DNA of 63,543 nucleotides from Candidatus Poribacteria bacterium (GTDB lineage: Bacteria > Poribacteria > WGA-4E > WGA-3G). The DNA is taken from the NCBI GenBank assembly GCA_026710795.1, contig JAPOQK010000014.1:1-63543 (forward strand), in the 5' to 3' direction. The notes under the pieces are model-generated. The model did not search any database. It saw nothing but the letters and a program-made list of their open reading frames with translations, and had not been told where the DNA came from. The position numbers and the translations under genes are program-made. Shown piece by piece: positions 27,401 to 36,282 of the stretch. The stretch's first letter is position 1, and each line of letters begins with the position of its first letter.

Positions 27401-29203
27401 CTTGCTGAATTACACAGCAGTGTTGGTAATTATCAAGATGCTGTGAAAGAGTATCAATACATTATTTCGAATACCGAAGATGATGACCTTCGTGGACGTT
27501 CCTACTTCGCAATGGCGTATGCTCAAGATGAGCATCTTAAGATGTATGATGATGCATTGAAAAATTACCAGAATGCAATTAATTTGGCAGATAAAGTGGT
27601 TCAGGCACAATCCTACTATAGAATGGGTTTGATTTATCAGGAGAAGATCAATGAGCTTGATAAAGCATTGGAAATGTTCCAAAACCTAATAACTAACTAT
27701 AGTACGGAACAGAACACTGGTGTTGCTTCTATGGTAGCAGATGCAAGTCTACGTCGTTCTGAACTGTATGTTAAATTAGGACGTTTAGATGAGGCTATCG
27801 CTGAAACAGTGAGTTCAGTAGAATCACTTAAGTCAAGTCCGACGGCAACTGTCTCACAGAAAGCCGCTGCACAGTATAACCTCGGTTATCTCTATTCTGA
27901 TAAAGCGCGTTCGCTTTTACCGAGTGATGTAGTTCAAGGGTATGACGCAAAACCATACATTGATATGAGTGGACAAGCTGCGTCAACATTCTATGAAGTT
28001 AGTAAACTTGCTGCACCTGTAGAAAAAGCGGACAAACAAACGGTCATTCCGTATGTGCAAACGTCCTTGTTCCAAGCAGGTCAGATTTACTACTCTGTAG
28101 GGATAGGCTTTAAACGTCGTCCAGAGTTATTACTTTCTATTGATCCGATTACAGATTTTATTAAATATGCGAATGCAGGTGTTTTCCCCGCATCAAGCGG
28201 ACTGTCTGAAAACCTTGAAACTGCATCAACATATTTGGCATCAGCCAACTTTGATTTAGGTAGGATGCAAGTAGGTATTGATGAAGAGATGTCTCCTCAA
28301 GCAGTAGCCTACTTTGATAAGTCTGCTAAGCTTTTCAACGAGTTAGTTCAACGATACCCGAATGCTAAAGATGCAGCACTCTGGCAATATCAAGCAGGTG
28401 AAGCTTATTATACAACCGAACAGTTTGAAAAGGCAATTGCTGAATACGATAAGGTCAGAAAGGTTAATAAAGCACATGAAAAAGCCCCTGAATCCTTATA
28501 CGCTATTGCGACTTGCTATCAATACCTATCGGAATCAGCGAAAGAGGCAGGTAATGCGTCTGCTGAAAAAGCATATCTTGACAAGCTATTCTCTACAAAC
28601 GAAACCCTTGTCAAAGAATATAATAATAGCAAATTCGCTGGTGAAGCCTTTATCAACATTGGTAATAAGCATTATAACTCTGCATTAGATACGGACCTTC
28701 AACCGACAGAGCAAATTGATCTTTTCCGCAAGGCGATTGACAACTATGAACGGGCATTGGCTTCCCCTGGTCTTAGTTCAGAATCTAAAAATACTGCCCA
28801 GGCATTTCTGAATGAGACTGCGAGTTTCCTTGCACATAATGAGTATAAGTATGCTAATTCGTCGCTTGGACAGGCTCAAAAGGCAGGCAAAAAGGAAGAC
28901 ATTGAAGCAGCAATTAAGCTATTCAAGTCTATAGCAGAAGATTATTCAAACACTAAGTATGGTGATCTGTCTTACGGTAAGTTAGGTGAAGCATATACGA
29001 TGCTTGCAAATAATGAAGAAAACTACTATGCAGATGCATTGTATTACTTCAATGTCTTACCTAAGAAATATGCAACCTCAAAACCATCAGACCCACAGGT
29101 TGAAGAGGTAATTAACTACTGTGTTCTTAAGGCAAGTCAAATTAAAGAATACATGATTGCACAGAACATACCAGAACGGCAAGTTTCTGAGGATGATAAC
29201 TAA
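24500..29203 (+). CDS. Giant TPR-repeat protein
   Basis: A 1567-residue protein anchored by one N-terminal helix (residues 5-24, no lipobox cysteine) and otherwise built of tetratricopeptide repeats. Examples of the repeat pattern are AESLYGQADYEGAIAKYNEAL, AWYAIGQLNYKLGNFEPSRTAF and YQAGEAYYTTEQFEKAIAEYD; by eye the spacing of W/Y-G-Y-A-P positions continues for most of the length, giving perhaps 30 or more repeats. Such solenoids bind other proteins; this one likely faces the periplasm. A strong AAAGGAGA precedes the ATG. It follows the sigma/anti-sigma pair by 183 bases, with small hairpins (including GGGCGG..CCGCCC) in the gap, so co-expression is possible but a separate promoter equally so. 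Confidence 0.85.
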   Translation: MNPRFLGIIGGLALIVALISPFMMGSSKKVEQLYNSAESLYGQADYEGAIAKYNEALEESKKRGVKTEVIDKDFKTLANFKIAVTYSRLAEQSGDVNHYTTALEYIESVAPNATIPKHQEGITYLWGHILYRTEQYEIAEAKFTQLIENFPNSQQIENAWYAIGQLNYKLGNFEPSRTAFSNIIANFPNSDFKDDAQLLIAQSFLDENEYEQAYPEFDKFATEEFKNFPELQAEAMYKAAYCLNQLDRHDEAISRYTNFITQFPNHNLVTAAYFDQGAIYAKQKDYDNARVNYELAMQNTADRAVQSDIQSAIGQTYFDQEDYENAIVAYTVLLEEYPESTFVGDARMGIADSQFKLERWSDAVDSYQSVIEYEKTSISGEGAELDFTPYCSFQIGEAYYQLGTNQREAGDTDQGNDTLELALEWYQNTVDNYPENPVTPHALYGAIWTLNDLDRKEELEKVARDFIEKNKNDNEYDILAAEVQLRFADMKRTEFHQYLEAAEEYAKLWDYRPLPKFHNVKLMGKFFEGRSYYEAAKPEGYQEGDPSSNFNTEHLNKSVTAYQLAINTFSDEAFLPGISEGRYQDFPDRISQIEACIMNEALSHEMLGAWDAARERYAMIVDTSEYYQRALLLTANSYVKQGDKDQAITYYNSILPQLTDKNNLSLAEIKLADLLRAESRFEEAAVQYQAVVDGDPTGEYADDALYLVGLCYYHASEEKPELAEQSIAAFNQVIAEHQDSPNAIEAYFGLVLVYQDAAQKRGDTSKWSLVIQTADAANDYFANTSDATIQKTLGRIDLIKAIALENTDADNIDVIVASLQQIVNNPGASEDARIRSQLKIGHTYYGKERYQEALTAYKTFVESFPDSDIAPSAQYQAAVCYYQIALKAEDADSAQLAYTNAVGAAMQVPEMTENVDNRISAGYTLGLAKLGLKDTKGAIDAFQLVTALEGQTQDQARLNLISQAHSRLAELHSSVGNYQDAVKEYQYIISNTEDDDLRGRSYFAMAYAQDEHLKMYDDALKNYQNAINLADKVVQAQSYYRMGLIYQEKINELDKALEMFQNLITNYSTEQNTGVASMVADASLRRSELYVKLGRLDEAIAETVSSVESLKSSPTATVSQKAAAQYNLGYLYSDKARSLLPSDVVQGYDAKPYIDMSGQAASTFYEVSKLAAPVEKADKQTVIPYVQTSLFQAGQIYYSVGIGFKRRPELLLSIDPITDFIKYANAGVFPASSGLSENLETASTYLASANFDLGRMQVGIDEEMSPQAVAYFDKSAKLFNELVQRYPNAKDAALWQYQAGEAYYTTEQFEKAIAEYDKVRKVNKAHEKAPESLYAIATCYQYLSESAKEAGNASAEKAYLDKLFSTNETLVKEYNNSKFAGEAFINIGNKHYNSALDTDLQPTEQIDLFRKAIDNYERALASPGLSSESKNTAQAFLNETASFLAHNEYKYANSSLGQAQKAGKKEDIEAAIKLFKSIAEDYSNTKYGDLSYGKLGEAYTMLANNEENYYADALYYFNVLPKKYATSKPSDPQVEEVINYCVLKASQIKEYMIAQNIPERQVSEDDN

Positions 29204-29231
29204 CATCCTTGTCATTCGAAAACAGTCTTTC

Positions 29232-29268
29232 ATAGGGACAGGTCATTGCCTGTCCCTATCTTATTTAT
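29232..29268 (+). terminator. Terminator after TPR gene
   Basis: ATAGGGACAGG and CCTGTCCCTAT pair around TCATTG, followed by CTTATTTAT. It lies 29 bases after the TPR stop and just before the next gene's ribosome-binding site. Confidence 0.75.
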
Positions 29269-29281
29269 AGGAGTTAGGAAA

Positions 29282-30457
29282 GTGTATGATGAATTAAAAG
29301 TACCCCCACGTATTCTTCTCGGACCTGGTCCGAGTAATGCTAATCCGCGTGTCCTTAAAGCAATGACAACTCCCATGTTGGGATATTTAGATGCGGATTT
29401 TGTTGATATTATGGATGATACCGTTGCCTTGTTACGGCAAGTCTACGGTACACAGAATTCGCTGACTTTTCCTGTCTCCGGGACTGGTACTTCGGGGATG
29501 GAAACAGCACTGACCAACGTTATTGAATCTGGAGATCATGTCATTGTTGGCATAAATGGGTACTTTGGCGGTAGAATAGCTGATATTGCTGAACGATGTG
29601 GCGGTGTGGTTACCCCTGTGCATGCCGAATGGGGTAATATTATTGAACCCGATCAGGTCGCAGAGGCATGCAAAAAGGTTTCCCCAAAACTCGTAGCGGT
29701 AGTTCACGGTGAAACGTCTACGGGTATTTTACAACCGTTGGAAGAGATTATAGAGATTGCACATCAGAATGATGCACTATTTCTTGCAGATTGTGTTACA
29801 TCACTTGGTGGACAACCAGTTGCATTAGACGAACGCGGCATTGATATCGCCTATAGTTGTACGCAGAAATGTCTCGCTGGTCCTCCAGGACTATCTCCAA
29901 TCAGTTTCAGTGATCGCGCTGTGGAGGTGATTCGAAACCGTAAGACAAAGATTCAGAGTTTCTATATGGATGTGACCCTTCTGGAAGAATATTGGATGGG
30001 TGACACACGTAAATATCACCACACCGTATCTATGTCCCTCATATATGCACTAAGGGAAGCACTACGAATTATAGTAGAGGAAGGGGAATCGACACGTTAT
30101 CAACGTCATGAACACAATGCTCGTGCATTGATCGCAGGTGCAGAAGCGATCGGTTTGGAACCTGTTGCAGCAGAAGACAATAGACTACCAATGTTGACTA
30201 CATTACGTATACCTGATGGTGTTGACGATGCAACCATCCGAAAACGTCTGATGCAAGACTTCAATATTGAGATCGGTGGTGGATTGGGTATATTTGCTGG
30301 AAAAGCGTGGCGAATTGGACTAATGGGAGATGCGGCTAACCAACAGAACGTTCTTCTCGTATTAAACGCAATTGAGAAACTTCTTGGTGAATTCGGACAT
30401 AGTGTTGACACTGGGTCAGCTGTAAGTGCCGCTGCCGCGGTATATCAGAGCAGTTAG
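29282..30457 (+). CDS. Class V aminotransferase, alanine-glyoxylate/serine-glyoxylate type
   Basis: A 391-residue PLP enzyme of the AGT/SGT/phosphonate group. LLGPGPSNANPRVL opens the fold; SGTGTSGMETALTN binds the cofactor phosphate; VHGETSTGI and ADCVTSLGG carry the cofactor aspartate; YSCTQKCLAGPPG holds the Schiff-base lysine. The likely reaction is transfer of an amino group to glyoxylate from alanine or serine. The start is GTG because AGGAG lies about 9 bases before it, while a longer frame would run back into the terminator hairpin. Downstream genes are on the other strand. Confidence 0.88.
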   Translation: MYDELKVPPRILLGPGPSNANPRVLKAMTTPMLGYLDADFVDIMDDTVALLRQVYGTQNSLTFPVSGTGTSGMETALTNVIESGDHVIVGINGYFGGRIADIAERCGGVVTPVHAEWGNIIEPDQVAEACKKVSPKLVAVVHGETSTGILQPLEEIIEIAHQNDALFLADCVTSLGGQPVALDERGIDIAYSCTQKCLAGPPGLSPISFSDRAVEVIRNRKTKIQSFYMDVTLLEEYWMGDTRKYHHTVSMSLIYALREALRIIVEEGESTRYQRHEHNARALIAGAEAIGLEPVAAEDNRLPMLTTLRIPDGVDDATIRKRLMQDFNIEIGGGLGIFAGKAWRIGLMGDAANQQNVLLVLNAIEKLLGEFGHSVDTGSAVSAAAAVYQSS

Positions 30458-30490
30458 TTTATTAACAATCTCTGATTAATCAAGGCTATT

Positions 30491-31297
30491 CTATATCAAC
30501 TTAATGTAGTTGGTGAATGTATGTTTGATCGAAGCTTGGATTGCTGCCTTGTGAACTTCTATGCGTGTTTCCAGGTCTAATAGCGTCGGTGTTTCAAGTA
30601 TGAGACACCGCGTCTGTATCTCTTCAGCCAAATACCTCCCGCGAGTCCAGCCTTTGGTCGTAACTGTATCAAGAAGTGTTATAACACCGTTCTCATTGCG
30701 ATGATCTTCAATCATGGATTCTCGGTTAATTGCACAGATTTCTTCTATCTGTTTCACTACCGCATTGCCGATAGGGGGACATGTTGAAGACCGACGTTCC
30801 CATAGGTAAAATCCATGACTATCTGTATCCTCGTGTAAATCCAGCGCGAGTTGTATTGTATCCTTGAGATAGGTCTGTGTTTGCAGGAGTGATTCTGAGA
30901 TGAATGCTGTCTCTGGACATCGGTTTGGCGTTCCGAACATTCGATTTAGGTCGTATCCAATAGCATTTTCACGTGTGTCTCGTTCATATCCGTAAGGGTT
31001 ATCGCAAGGTGAAATAAGCCAGTTGAATTCCTTTAATGGGAGTCGGAAAAAGTTCTGGTGTGTTGCGTCTGCAATTTTTTCAATAAGACGGACTGCACAT
31101 TCAACCCCCGCAGGTTCATTACCGTGGATACCTGCTGACACATAAATTGTAGGGGCATCTGCTACTTTCGCAGCATAATGTAAGCAGTATAATGGATGAG
31201 AAGGAGATGACGTTTTGTGCCAGACTGAGAGACGTTCAGATTTTCCAAGTGCACTAAGAATGCGATCTACGACATCAGCATAGTCTCGGACTTTCAT
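30491..31297 (-). CDS. M14-like zinc carboxypeptidase / succinylglutamate desuccinylase family protein
   Basis: About 268 residues. The zinc site of the M14/AstE-AspA family appears as SAGIHGNEPAG (His and Glu ligands); GYDLNRMF carries the substrate-binding Asn-Arg pair; LDLHED provides the distal His. The compact length fits deacylase-like members rather than secreted carboxypeptidases, and there is no signal peptide. The start is taken as the second ATG, behind GGGAG inside the end of guaA; an ATG 15 bases earlier overlaps guaA by 10 bases. Coupled to guaA. Substrate is unknown. Confidence 0.75.
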   Translation of the reverse strand: MKVRDYADVVDRILSALGKSERLSVWHKTSSPSHPLYCLHYAAKVADAPTIYVSAGIHGNEPAGVECAVRLIEKIADATHQNFFRLPLKEFNWLISPCDNPYGYERDTRENAIGYDLNRMFGTPNRCPETAFISESLLQTQTYLKDTIQLALDLHEDTDSHGFYLWERRSSTCPPIGNAVVKQIEEICAINRESMIEDHRNENGVITLLDTVTTKGWTRGRYLAEEIQTRCLILETPTLLDLETRIEVHKAAIQASIKHTFTNYIKLI

Positions 31298-31302
31298 CCG
31301 AA

Positions 31303-32844
31303 TTACTCCCATTCAATTGTGCTTGGTGGTTTTGAACTAATATCATAGACAACGCGGTTGATTCCTTGTACCTCGTTGATAATTCGAGTGGATATTCTTG
31401 CCAAAATATCGTCAGGGATTCTCGCCCAATCCGCTGTCATGGCATCACTACTGGTGACCGCTCGCAGCGCAATCGCATTTTCATAGGTCCGTTCATCACC
31501 CATCACACCAACGCTTTTAACCGGCAATAGAACCGCCAATGCCTGCCAAATATCGTCATACAGTCCTGCATCTTTTATTTCATTGATAAAAATATCGTCC
31601 GCTATACGAAGGACTTCTAATCGTTCTGGTGTAACTTCACCAAGGATTCTAACAGCGAGTCCCGGTCCTGGAAACGGGTGTCTGCCAAGGACGTGAGAGG
31701 GAACGTTTAGTTCGGCACCTACGGCACGCACTTCGTCTTTGAATAGTTCTCGGAAAGGTTCAATTAGTTCAAACGGCATATCGGGTGGGAGACCACCAAC
31801 ATTATGATGTGTTTTAATAGTAGCGGAGGGACCTTTGGTAGAGACGCTTTCTATCACATCAGGGTAGAGTGTGCCTTGTGCCAGAAAACGGCAAGGACCA
31901 AGTTGCTTAACTTTTGCTCTAAAGGTTTCAATAAACTGAGCACCGATTATCTTCCGTTTCTGTTCTGGATTTACAACACCTTCTAATGCATTCAGAAAGG
32001 AGTCTGTTGCATCCACAAACTCTAAATTTATTCCCAATGTCTTGCTGGTTGCTAATACCTGTTCTACCTCATTATGTCGCAAGAGTCCATTATCAACAAA
32101 AACAGATACTAAAGAATCACCTATTGCTTCATGGAGGAGCGTTGCTAATACCATGGAATCTATACCTCCACTGACAGCACACAATACCCTTTCATCATTG
32201 ACTGTTGCACGGATGTGTGTGATGGCTTCCGTAATAAAAGTGTCCATCGTCCAAGTTGCTTCACAACCGCAGACTTTTCTGATGAAGTTATAGAGGATTT
32301 TATCCGAATCGCGTGTATGTTCAACCTCAGGATGAAATTGTAAACCGTATAACGTCCGGTCTGAATTGACCATAGCAGCGATAGGGGAATTTGCCGTTTG
32401 GGCAATTGTATGGAATCCGTCGGGTAGTTTGTCAATCCTATCTCCGTGGCTCATCCAGGCTGTCACTTCTGATGAAAGTCCGGCAAATAATGGTTCGGAG
32501 GTAACATTGACTTGGAGTTGTGCATTACCATATTCTCGCTCTGAAGCAGGATGAACTTTTCCACCTTCTAACAGGTAAGCCATAAGTTGCATTCCGTAGC
32601 AGATGCCTAAGACTGGAATTCCAAGTCCAAAGAACGCTGCATCTATCTTCGGAGAATCATCCTCGTAGACGCTCGCAGGTCCACCTGAAAGGATAATTCC
32701 TTTTGGAGCCATTTTCTCAATGTCAACAATCGGAACCGTATAAGGTTGAATCTCACAGTAAACTTGCTGTTCCCGTATGCGTCTAGCAATTAACTGCGTA
32801 TATTGCGAGCCAAAGTCTAAAACGACAAAAGTGTCTCGCTTCAT
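31303..32844 (-). CDS. guaA: GMP synthase (glutamine-hydrolysing)
   Basis: GuaA converts XMP to GMP with ATP and glutamine. The class I amidotransferase half shows [11 protein letters not shown] (nucleophile Cys), and FHPEVEHT (His-Glu). The ATP pyrophosphatase half shows [13 protein letters not shown] (P-loop) and VFVDNGLLR, and the C-terminus has the dimerisation block ending [10 protein letters not shown]. At 513 residues it is full length. GGAGA lies before the ATG. No riboswitch-like structure was seen in the short upstream gap. Confidence 0.96.
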   Translation of the reverse strand: MKRDTFVVLDFGSQYTQLIARRIREQQVYCEIQPYTVPIVDIEKMAPKGIILSGGPASVYEDDSPKIDAAFFGLGIPVLGICYGMQLMAYLLEGGKVHPASEREYGNAQLQVNVTSEPLFAGLSSEVTAWMSHGDRIDKLPDGFHTIAQTANSPIAAMVNSDRTLYGLQFHPEVEHTRDSDKILYNFIRKVCGCEATWTMDTFITEAITHIRATVNDERVLCAVSGGIDSMVLATLLHEAIGDSLVSVFVDNGLLRHNEVEQVLATSKTLGINLEFVDATDSFLNALEGVVNPEQKRKIIGAQFIETFRAKVKQLGPCRFLAQGTLYPDVIESVSTKGPSATIKTHHNVGGLPPDMPFELIEPFRELFKDEVRAVGAELNVPSHVLGRHPFPGPGLAVRILGEVTPERLEVLRIADDIFINEIKDAGLYDDIWQALAVLLPVKSVGVMGDERTYENAIALRAVTSSDAMTADWARIPDDILARISTRIINEVQGINRVVYDISSKPPSTIEWE

Positions 32845-32937
32845 GTTTTTTCTCCATTTAGATCTTGGATTTTTGAGCAGATATGCAAAAAATAAGTTTA
32901 GAATTGAAACGGAAAACTATAATAAATATATTTCATA

Positions 32938-33222
32938 TCATCGACGCGGTTCGCAATCAATAATTTCCCCTGTCTCAGGAGCAAAAATAACTCCGTAGTT
33001 TCCTTGTGGTGCAAATGCCACATCGTCCCACATAGCTAAATTGGTATTCGCATCTTGTAAATAATAGCAGCCTTTATGAGGATGTTCATCAGTGTCAATC
33101 GTTCGCACATGATAACAGTGGTTATGGAACTGAATCGTGTTTCCATAGATAATGATATATCTATCGCCAAATAGATTTTGTGCAATCTGATTGACGACAT
33201 AAGGATCTATTTTTTTATCCAA
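32938..33222 (-). CDS. Small protein of unknown function
   Basis: A 94-residue soluble protein I do not recognise. It contains several His, Cys and Tyr residues (FHNHCYHVRTIDTDEHPHKGCYYL), which could suggest a metal site, and a C-terminal YGVIFAPETGEIIDCEP. The start is TTG, with only a weak AGG upstream, and no ATG exists in the 5' part. Composition is not random and it fills the gap between guaA and the OmpA gene exactly, which is why it is kept. Could be cytoplasmic; no transmembrane part. Confidence 0.5.
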   Translation of the reverse strand: MDKKIDPYVVNQIAQNLFGDRYIIIYGNTIQFHNHCYHVRTIDTDEHPHKGCYYLQDANTNLAMWDDVAFAPQGNYGVIFAPETGEIIDCEPRR

Positions 33223-33263
33223 TATTTATGATTACCTGCGCGCTTCGGTGCAGTCCGTTATCT

Positions 33264-34904
33264 TTATGGTGCTTTACTGATAATAATATCAATTCTACGA
33301 TTTTTTTCTTGTGAATTCGGATCAATCGGTTGTTCTTCTCCTAAACCGACAGCAGTCAATCGTTTTCCTATTACTTTTCCTTTATCAATGAGAAACGTTT
33401 TTACAGCGTTTGCTCGTTTTTCACTGAGTGCGCGATTAGATGCAGCAGGTCCAAGTGAATCGCTATGACCTTCAATTCTTGCTACATAGTCAATAAAACC
33501 TTCCTGTTGCATAATAGAAGCAAGTTTGAGGAAAGTCGGAAAATACGCCTCTTTTAGGCGTGTGCTGGTGGTTGCAAATAGGTTACCGCTAATTCTGACA
33601 GTCACACCTTCCTCATGTTCTATGATAACAGCTTTTGGAATTTGCTGTGTTGCTTCAACGAGAGAAGTTTGTGCAGTATTCTGCTGTTTTGTCTTGTCAA
33701 TAGCCCGTTTCAGATAATCACTACCTTGCTGTGCAGAATCAATCGTTGCAGAATATTCTTTTTTTGCGAGTGCTGCTTCTGCAGTTACGAGTGCTGATGT
33801 CGCAAGTTCAAACAGTTGTGGTGCAAACTGCGGAACTTTTGTCTCTGTTTGTTCTGTAATTGCTGCTTTTAGTGTTGCCACAGCACCTTCTGCTCTTTTG
33901 ATTTTAGCTGTGAGTTCCTGTTGTGCCCGTCTGCGATATTCAGCGATTTCTGAAATTGCTATGACCTTATCAATTATCTGTTCAATACCTTCTGCTGCTT
34001 GACGTGCCTCTCCATACCGTATTTCTATCATCGCCTTTTTCGCTCGCTCCAATTGGTTTTGTGATTGCTGAAATTGTTTTGGATCGTGTGTAGCTGCATT
34101 CAAGGATTCAGCGCGTTCAATTTTAACCTGTATGCGTTCAATAGCAATAAGTGCTGTGGTTTCAGCTGCTGTACGTAGTTTCTGAAACTGAACTGCCTGT
34201 TCATAGAGTTTGCTTGCTTGTGCTTGCGCGTCAGTTGCAACTTTTTCCGCTTCATCAAATTCTTTTCGTTCAAGTTGTGATGTTGCTTGCTTTATTGTTG
34301 ATTGAACACGTTCGTACTCTGCAGTATCCACAATTTCAGGATATGTCTGTTTAGCGATGGTAATGTATATTTCTGCTCTCGTGATCCATAAATAAATTCC
34401 TGCATGACGAATAGCATCATTTGCCGTGGCAAGATCGGATGTGAGTGAACCTGCGCGTTGTCTTTCTGCCTGAATTTCTTTCAACGCTTGTTCATTTTCC
34501 AACTCTTTCATTTCATTGCGTATTTTCACCATCTCGATTTCATAATCTTTTTGTGTTATCAACTCTTGATAGATCTGTTCTCGAATTGAGATGATTTGGT
34601 CTCGTGCTTGTTGCTGTTTTGCTTTGTATAAAGCAGTTTGTGCGACAAGTTCTGCTTGGTATGCGAATTCCATGCTTTGTGCTAATTCTTCACGCTCTCG
34701 TGCTTGTCTGGCAAATTTCAGTAATTTGACTGCGCGACTATATTCGTCAGCAGCTAATTTCTCAGCATCTGATTCGGCAGCGATGGAAATTGCCTTTTGA
34801 CCATTCTGAAGTTGTGTCTCTAAGATTACCTCATCAATCTGCAGAGGGGCACAACCGCTACAAATCAGAAAAGTTATAAGAAGTAAGCATACATAAAATC
34901 GCAT
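33264..34904 (-). CDS. OmpA-family lipoprotein with long coiled-coil (DUF4398-like) region
   Basis: A 546-residue outer-membrane-type lipoprotein. The signal ends in ICSGC (Cys18). Residues about 35-400 are Ala/Glu/Gln-rich helix, DUF4398-like at the start (AADEYSRAVKLLKFARQA), and should form a long coiled coil or helical bundle. From about 410 a beta segment (VRISGNLF) leads into an OmpA/MotB peptidoglycan-binding domain: IEGHSDSLGPAASNRALSEKRANAV and VGLGEEQPIDPNSQEKNRRIDI. It would tie the envelope to peptidoglycan. GG-rich weak site before the ATG. The next gene upstream is a small DUF4398 lipoprotein, 12 bases away. Confidence 0.85.
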   Translation of the reverse strand: MRFYVCLLLITFLICSGCAPLQIDEVILETQLQNGQKAISIAAESDAEKLAADEYSRAVKLLKFARQAREREELAQSMEFAYQAELVAQTALYKAKQQQARDQIISIREQIYQELITQKDYEIEMVKIRNEMKELENEQALKEIQAERQRAGSLTSDLATANDAIRHAGIYLWITRAEIYITIAKQTYPEIVDTAEYERVQSTIKQATSQLERKEFDEAEKVATDAQAQASKLYEQAVQFQKLRTAAETTALIAIERIQVKIERAESLNAATHDPKQFQQSQNQLERAKKAMIEIRYGEARQAAEGIEQIIDKVIAISEIAEYRRRAQQELTAKIKRAEGAVATLKAAITEQTETKVPQFAPQLFELATSALVTAEAALAKKEYSATIDSAQQGSDYLKRAIDKTKQQNTAQTSLVEATQQIPKAVIIEHEEGVTVRISGNLFATTSTRLKEAYFPTFLKLASIMQQEGFIDYVARIEGHSDSLGPAASNRALSEKRANAVKTFLIDKGKVIGKRLTAVGLGEEQPIDPNSQEKNRRIDIIISKAP

Positions 34905-34916
34905 AGGGATGAACCT

Positions 34917-35336
34917 TTATTGTTTCTTCGAATCACGTTCTATTCTAAGAGATTCAAGTTGATTGAAAACATCAGCTGTAGCCTGTTGTCCAAGTTCTAA
35001 TTGAGCTTGTGCTTCCAAAACTTTTGTTTCCTCTTCGACTGCTAACGATTTCTCTGTAGCGATTCGCGCATAGAGATATGCCCGTAATCCTAATCGATAT
35101 GCGAGTTCTACATTACCTGACTGCATAGAAGAATCTGCACTTTTGAGCATCTCCTCCGCAGAGTTTATCTCACTGACAGCGACATCGCGTGCACCAACGT
35201 TTTCTGCAGATGAAATACTTACTCGCGCATTGTCTATAGTTTCAATTGCTAATTGTTGGACTTGAGTGCTTCCACATCCTAATGTCACAGTTAGTAACAC
35301 GAACCATATAGTCCATCTCACTGTTATTTTTTCCAT
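34917..35336 (-). CDS. Small DUF4398-like lipoprotein
   Basis: 139 residues. The signal carries a lipobox-like TLGC at about residue 22, followed by a helical, Ala/Glu-rich domain (AVSEINSAEEMLKSADSSMQ, LAYRLGLRAYLYARIATEK) matching the DUF4398 pattern also found at the start of the OmpA-family neighbour. The two genes almost abut, so they probably make interacting envelope proteins. The frame is open 39 codons further upstream but that part runs through the rpmA terminator, so the ATG giving MEKITVRW was chosen. Confidence 0.7.
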   Translation of the reverse strand: MEKITVRWTIWFVLLTVTLGCGSTQVQQLAIETIDNARVSISSAENVGARDVAVSEINSAEEMLKSADSSMQSGNVELAYRLGLRAYLYARIATEKSLAVEEETKVLEAQAQLELGQQATADVFNQLESLRIERDSKKQ

Positions 35337-35383
35337 AATTAATATCCCTAACTGGAGAGTAGTCAACAAATTGTGCAATAAGC

Positions 35384-35412
35384 AAAAAAGCCCCACACGA
35401 AGGTGAGGCTTT
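35384..35412 (-). terminator. Terminator after rplU-rpmA
   Basis: On the minus strand AAAGCCTCAC and GTGTGGGGCTTT pair around CTTC and run into six T residues, 13 bases past the rpmA stop. Confidence 0.8.
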
Positions 35413-35424
35413 CTGAAATACGTT

Positions 35425-35691
35425 TTAGAACGCAGGACGTTCTGAGTAGACACTCACCTTACGACGGTATTTGTCTTTTCGTTCAAACCAGACATAGCCG
35501 TCAATCTTTGAGAAGAGCGTATAGTCTCTGCCAACTCCGACGTTATTTCCAGCGTGTAAATGTGTCCCTCGTTGTCGGACAAGAATGCTTCCGGCAGAAA
35601 CATAATTTCCGGAAAACCTTTTGACACCAAGCCGTTTTCCGATACTGTCTCGTCCGTTCCGTGTACTTCCGCCACCTTTCTTATGTGCCAT
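35425..35691 (-). CDS. rpmA: 50S ribosomal protein L27
   Basis: 88 residues starting [16 protein letters not shown], the unprocessed L27 N-terminus (no Firmicutes-type cleavable extension), followed by [17 protein letters not shown] and [14 protein letters not shown]. Its start overlaps the end of rplU by 11 bases, so translation is coupled. Frames opening further upstream are inside rplU and are not the start. Confidence 0.96.
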   Translation of the reverse strand: MAHKKGGGSTRNGRDSIGKRLGVKRFSGNYVSAGSILVRQRGTHLHAGNNVGVGRDYTLFSKIDGYVWFERKDKYRRKVSVYSERPAF

Positions 35692-36043
35692 TAGATTCAA
35701 CCTCCTCTGCGTCAATCGAGGTGTTTTCCTCACCACCGATTGCGGTAATTTTAATACGGGTATATGATTGACGGTGTCCTAATTTACGCTTGTATCCCTT
35801 CCGACGTTTGGACTTAAAAACGATGATCTTTTTTGCACGTCCTTGTTGAACGACTTCACCTGTAACAGAGATATTTTCAAGGTAAGGAGTGCCAGTTTGT
35901 AACTGACCATCTTCACCGGCAACCGCTAAAACGGAAGGAAATGTGACTGTTTCACCGACAGCATTGTCTAATTTTTCTATATCTATGAGGCTTCCTACCT
36001 CAACACGATGCTGTCTCCCACCGCTTGCAAATACTGCATACAT
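35681..36043 (-). CDS. rplU: 50S ribosomal protein L21
   Basis: L21 is recognised by [27 protein letters not shown], and the rRNA-binding [24 protein letters not shown] block. It has 120 residues, with an acidic ~17-residue tail ([15 protein letters not shown]) beyond the usual end. AAGGAG lies 8 bases before the ATG. Order rng-rplU-rpmA, reading 5' to 3', is a common arrangement. Confidence 0.95.
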   Translation of the reverse strand: MYAVFASGGRQHRVEVGSLIDIEKLDNAVGETVTFPSVLAVAGEDGQLQTGTPYLENISVTGEVVQQGRAKKIIVFKSKRRKGYKRKLGHRQSYTRIKITAIGGEENTSIDAEEVESNGT

Positions 36044-36153
36044 TTTGTTTTCACTCCTTTTAGGTGAAGAAATTCCATTGGTGTGTAGGAATATTCTATT
36101 TCTATTTTTCCCTCTGTTTAGAGATATTGTAAAAAGTGTATAATGAGGGTGTT

Positions 36154-36218
36154 GGGCGCACCTACCCGCCCATGATTAGTAATTTGGACAATTATATGAT
36201 GCCACATTTTAGTTCAAA
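36154..36218 (-). promoter_or_regulatory. Possible promoter and leader hairpin of rplU-rpmA
   Basis: On the minus strand TTTGAA (36218-36213) and TATAAT (36196-36191) are 16 bases apart. Downstream, GGGCG and CGCCC (36154-36171) form a leader hairpin that could take part in L21 autoregulation; it does not match a leader class I can name. The rplU genes may therefore be read separately from rng. Confidence 0.4.
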
Positions 36219-36282
36219 AGTCAAGTCTTTTTGACTCGTTATAGAACTCCAATTCGGATTACTAATGAATTGTTTGTAGCAA

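Noticed and set aside
29246..29281. Longer start of the aminotransferase
   Set aside because: It would begin within the terminator hairpin of the TPR gene; the GTG with AGGAG fits better.
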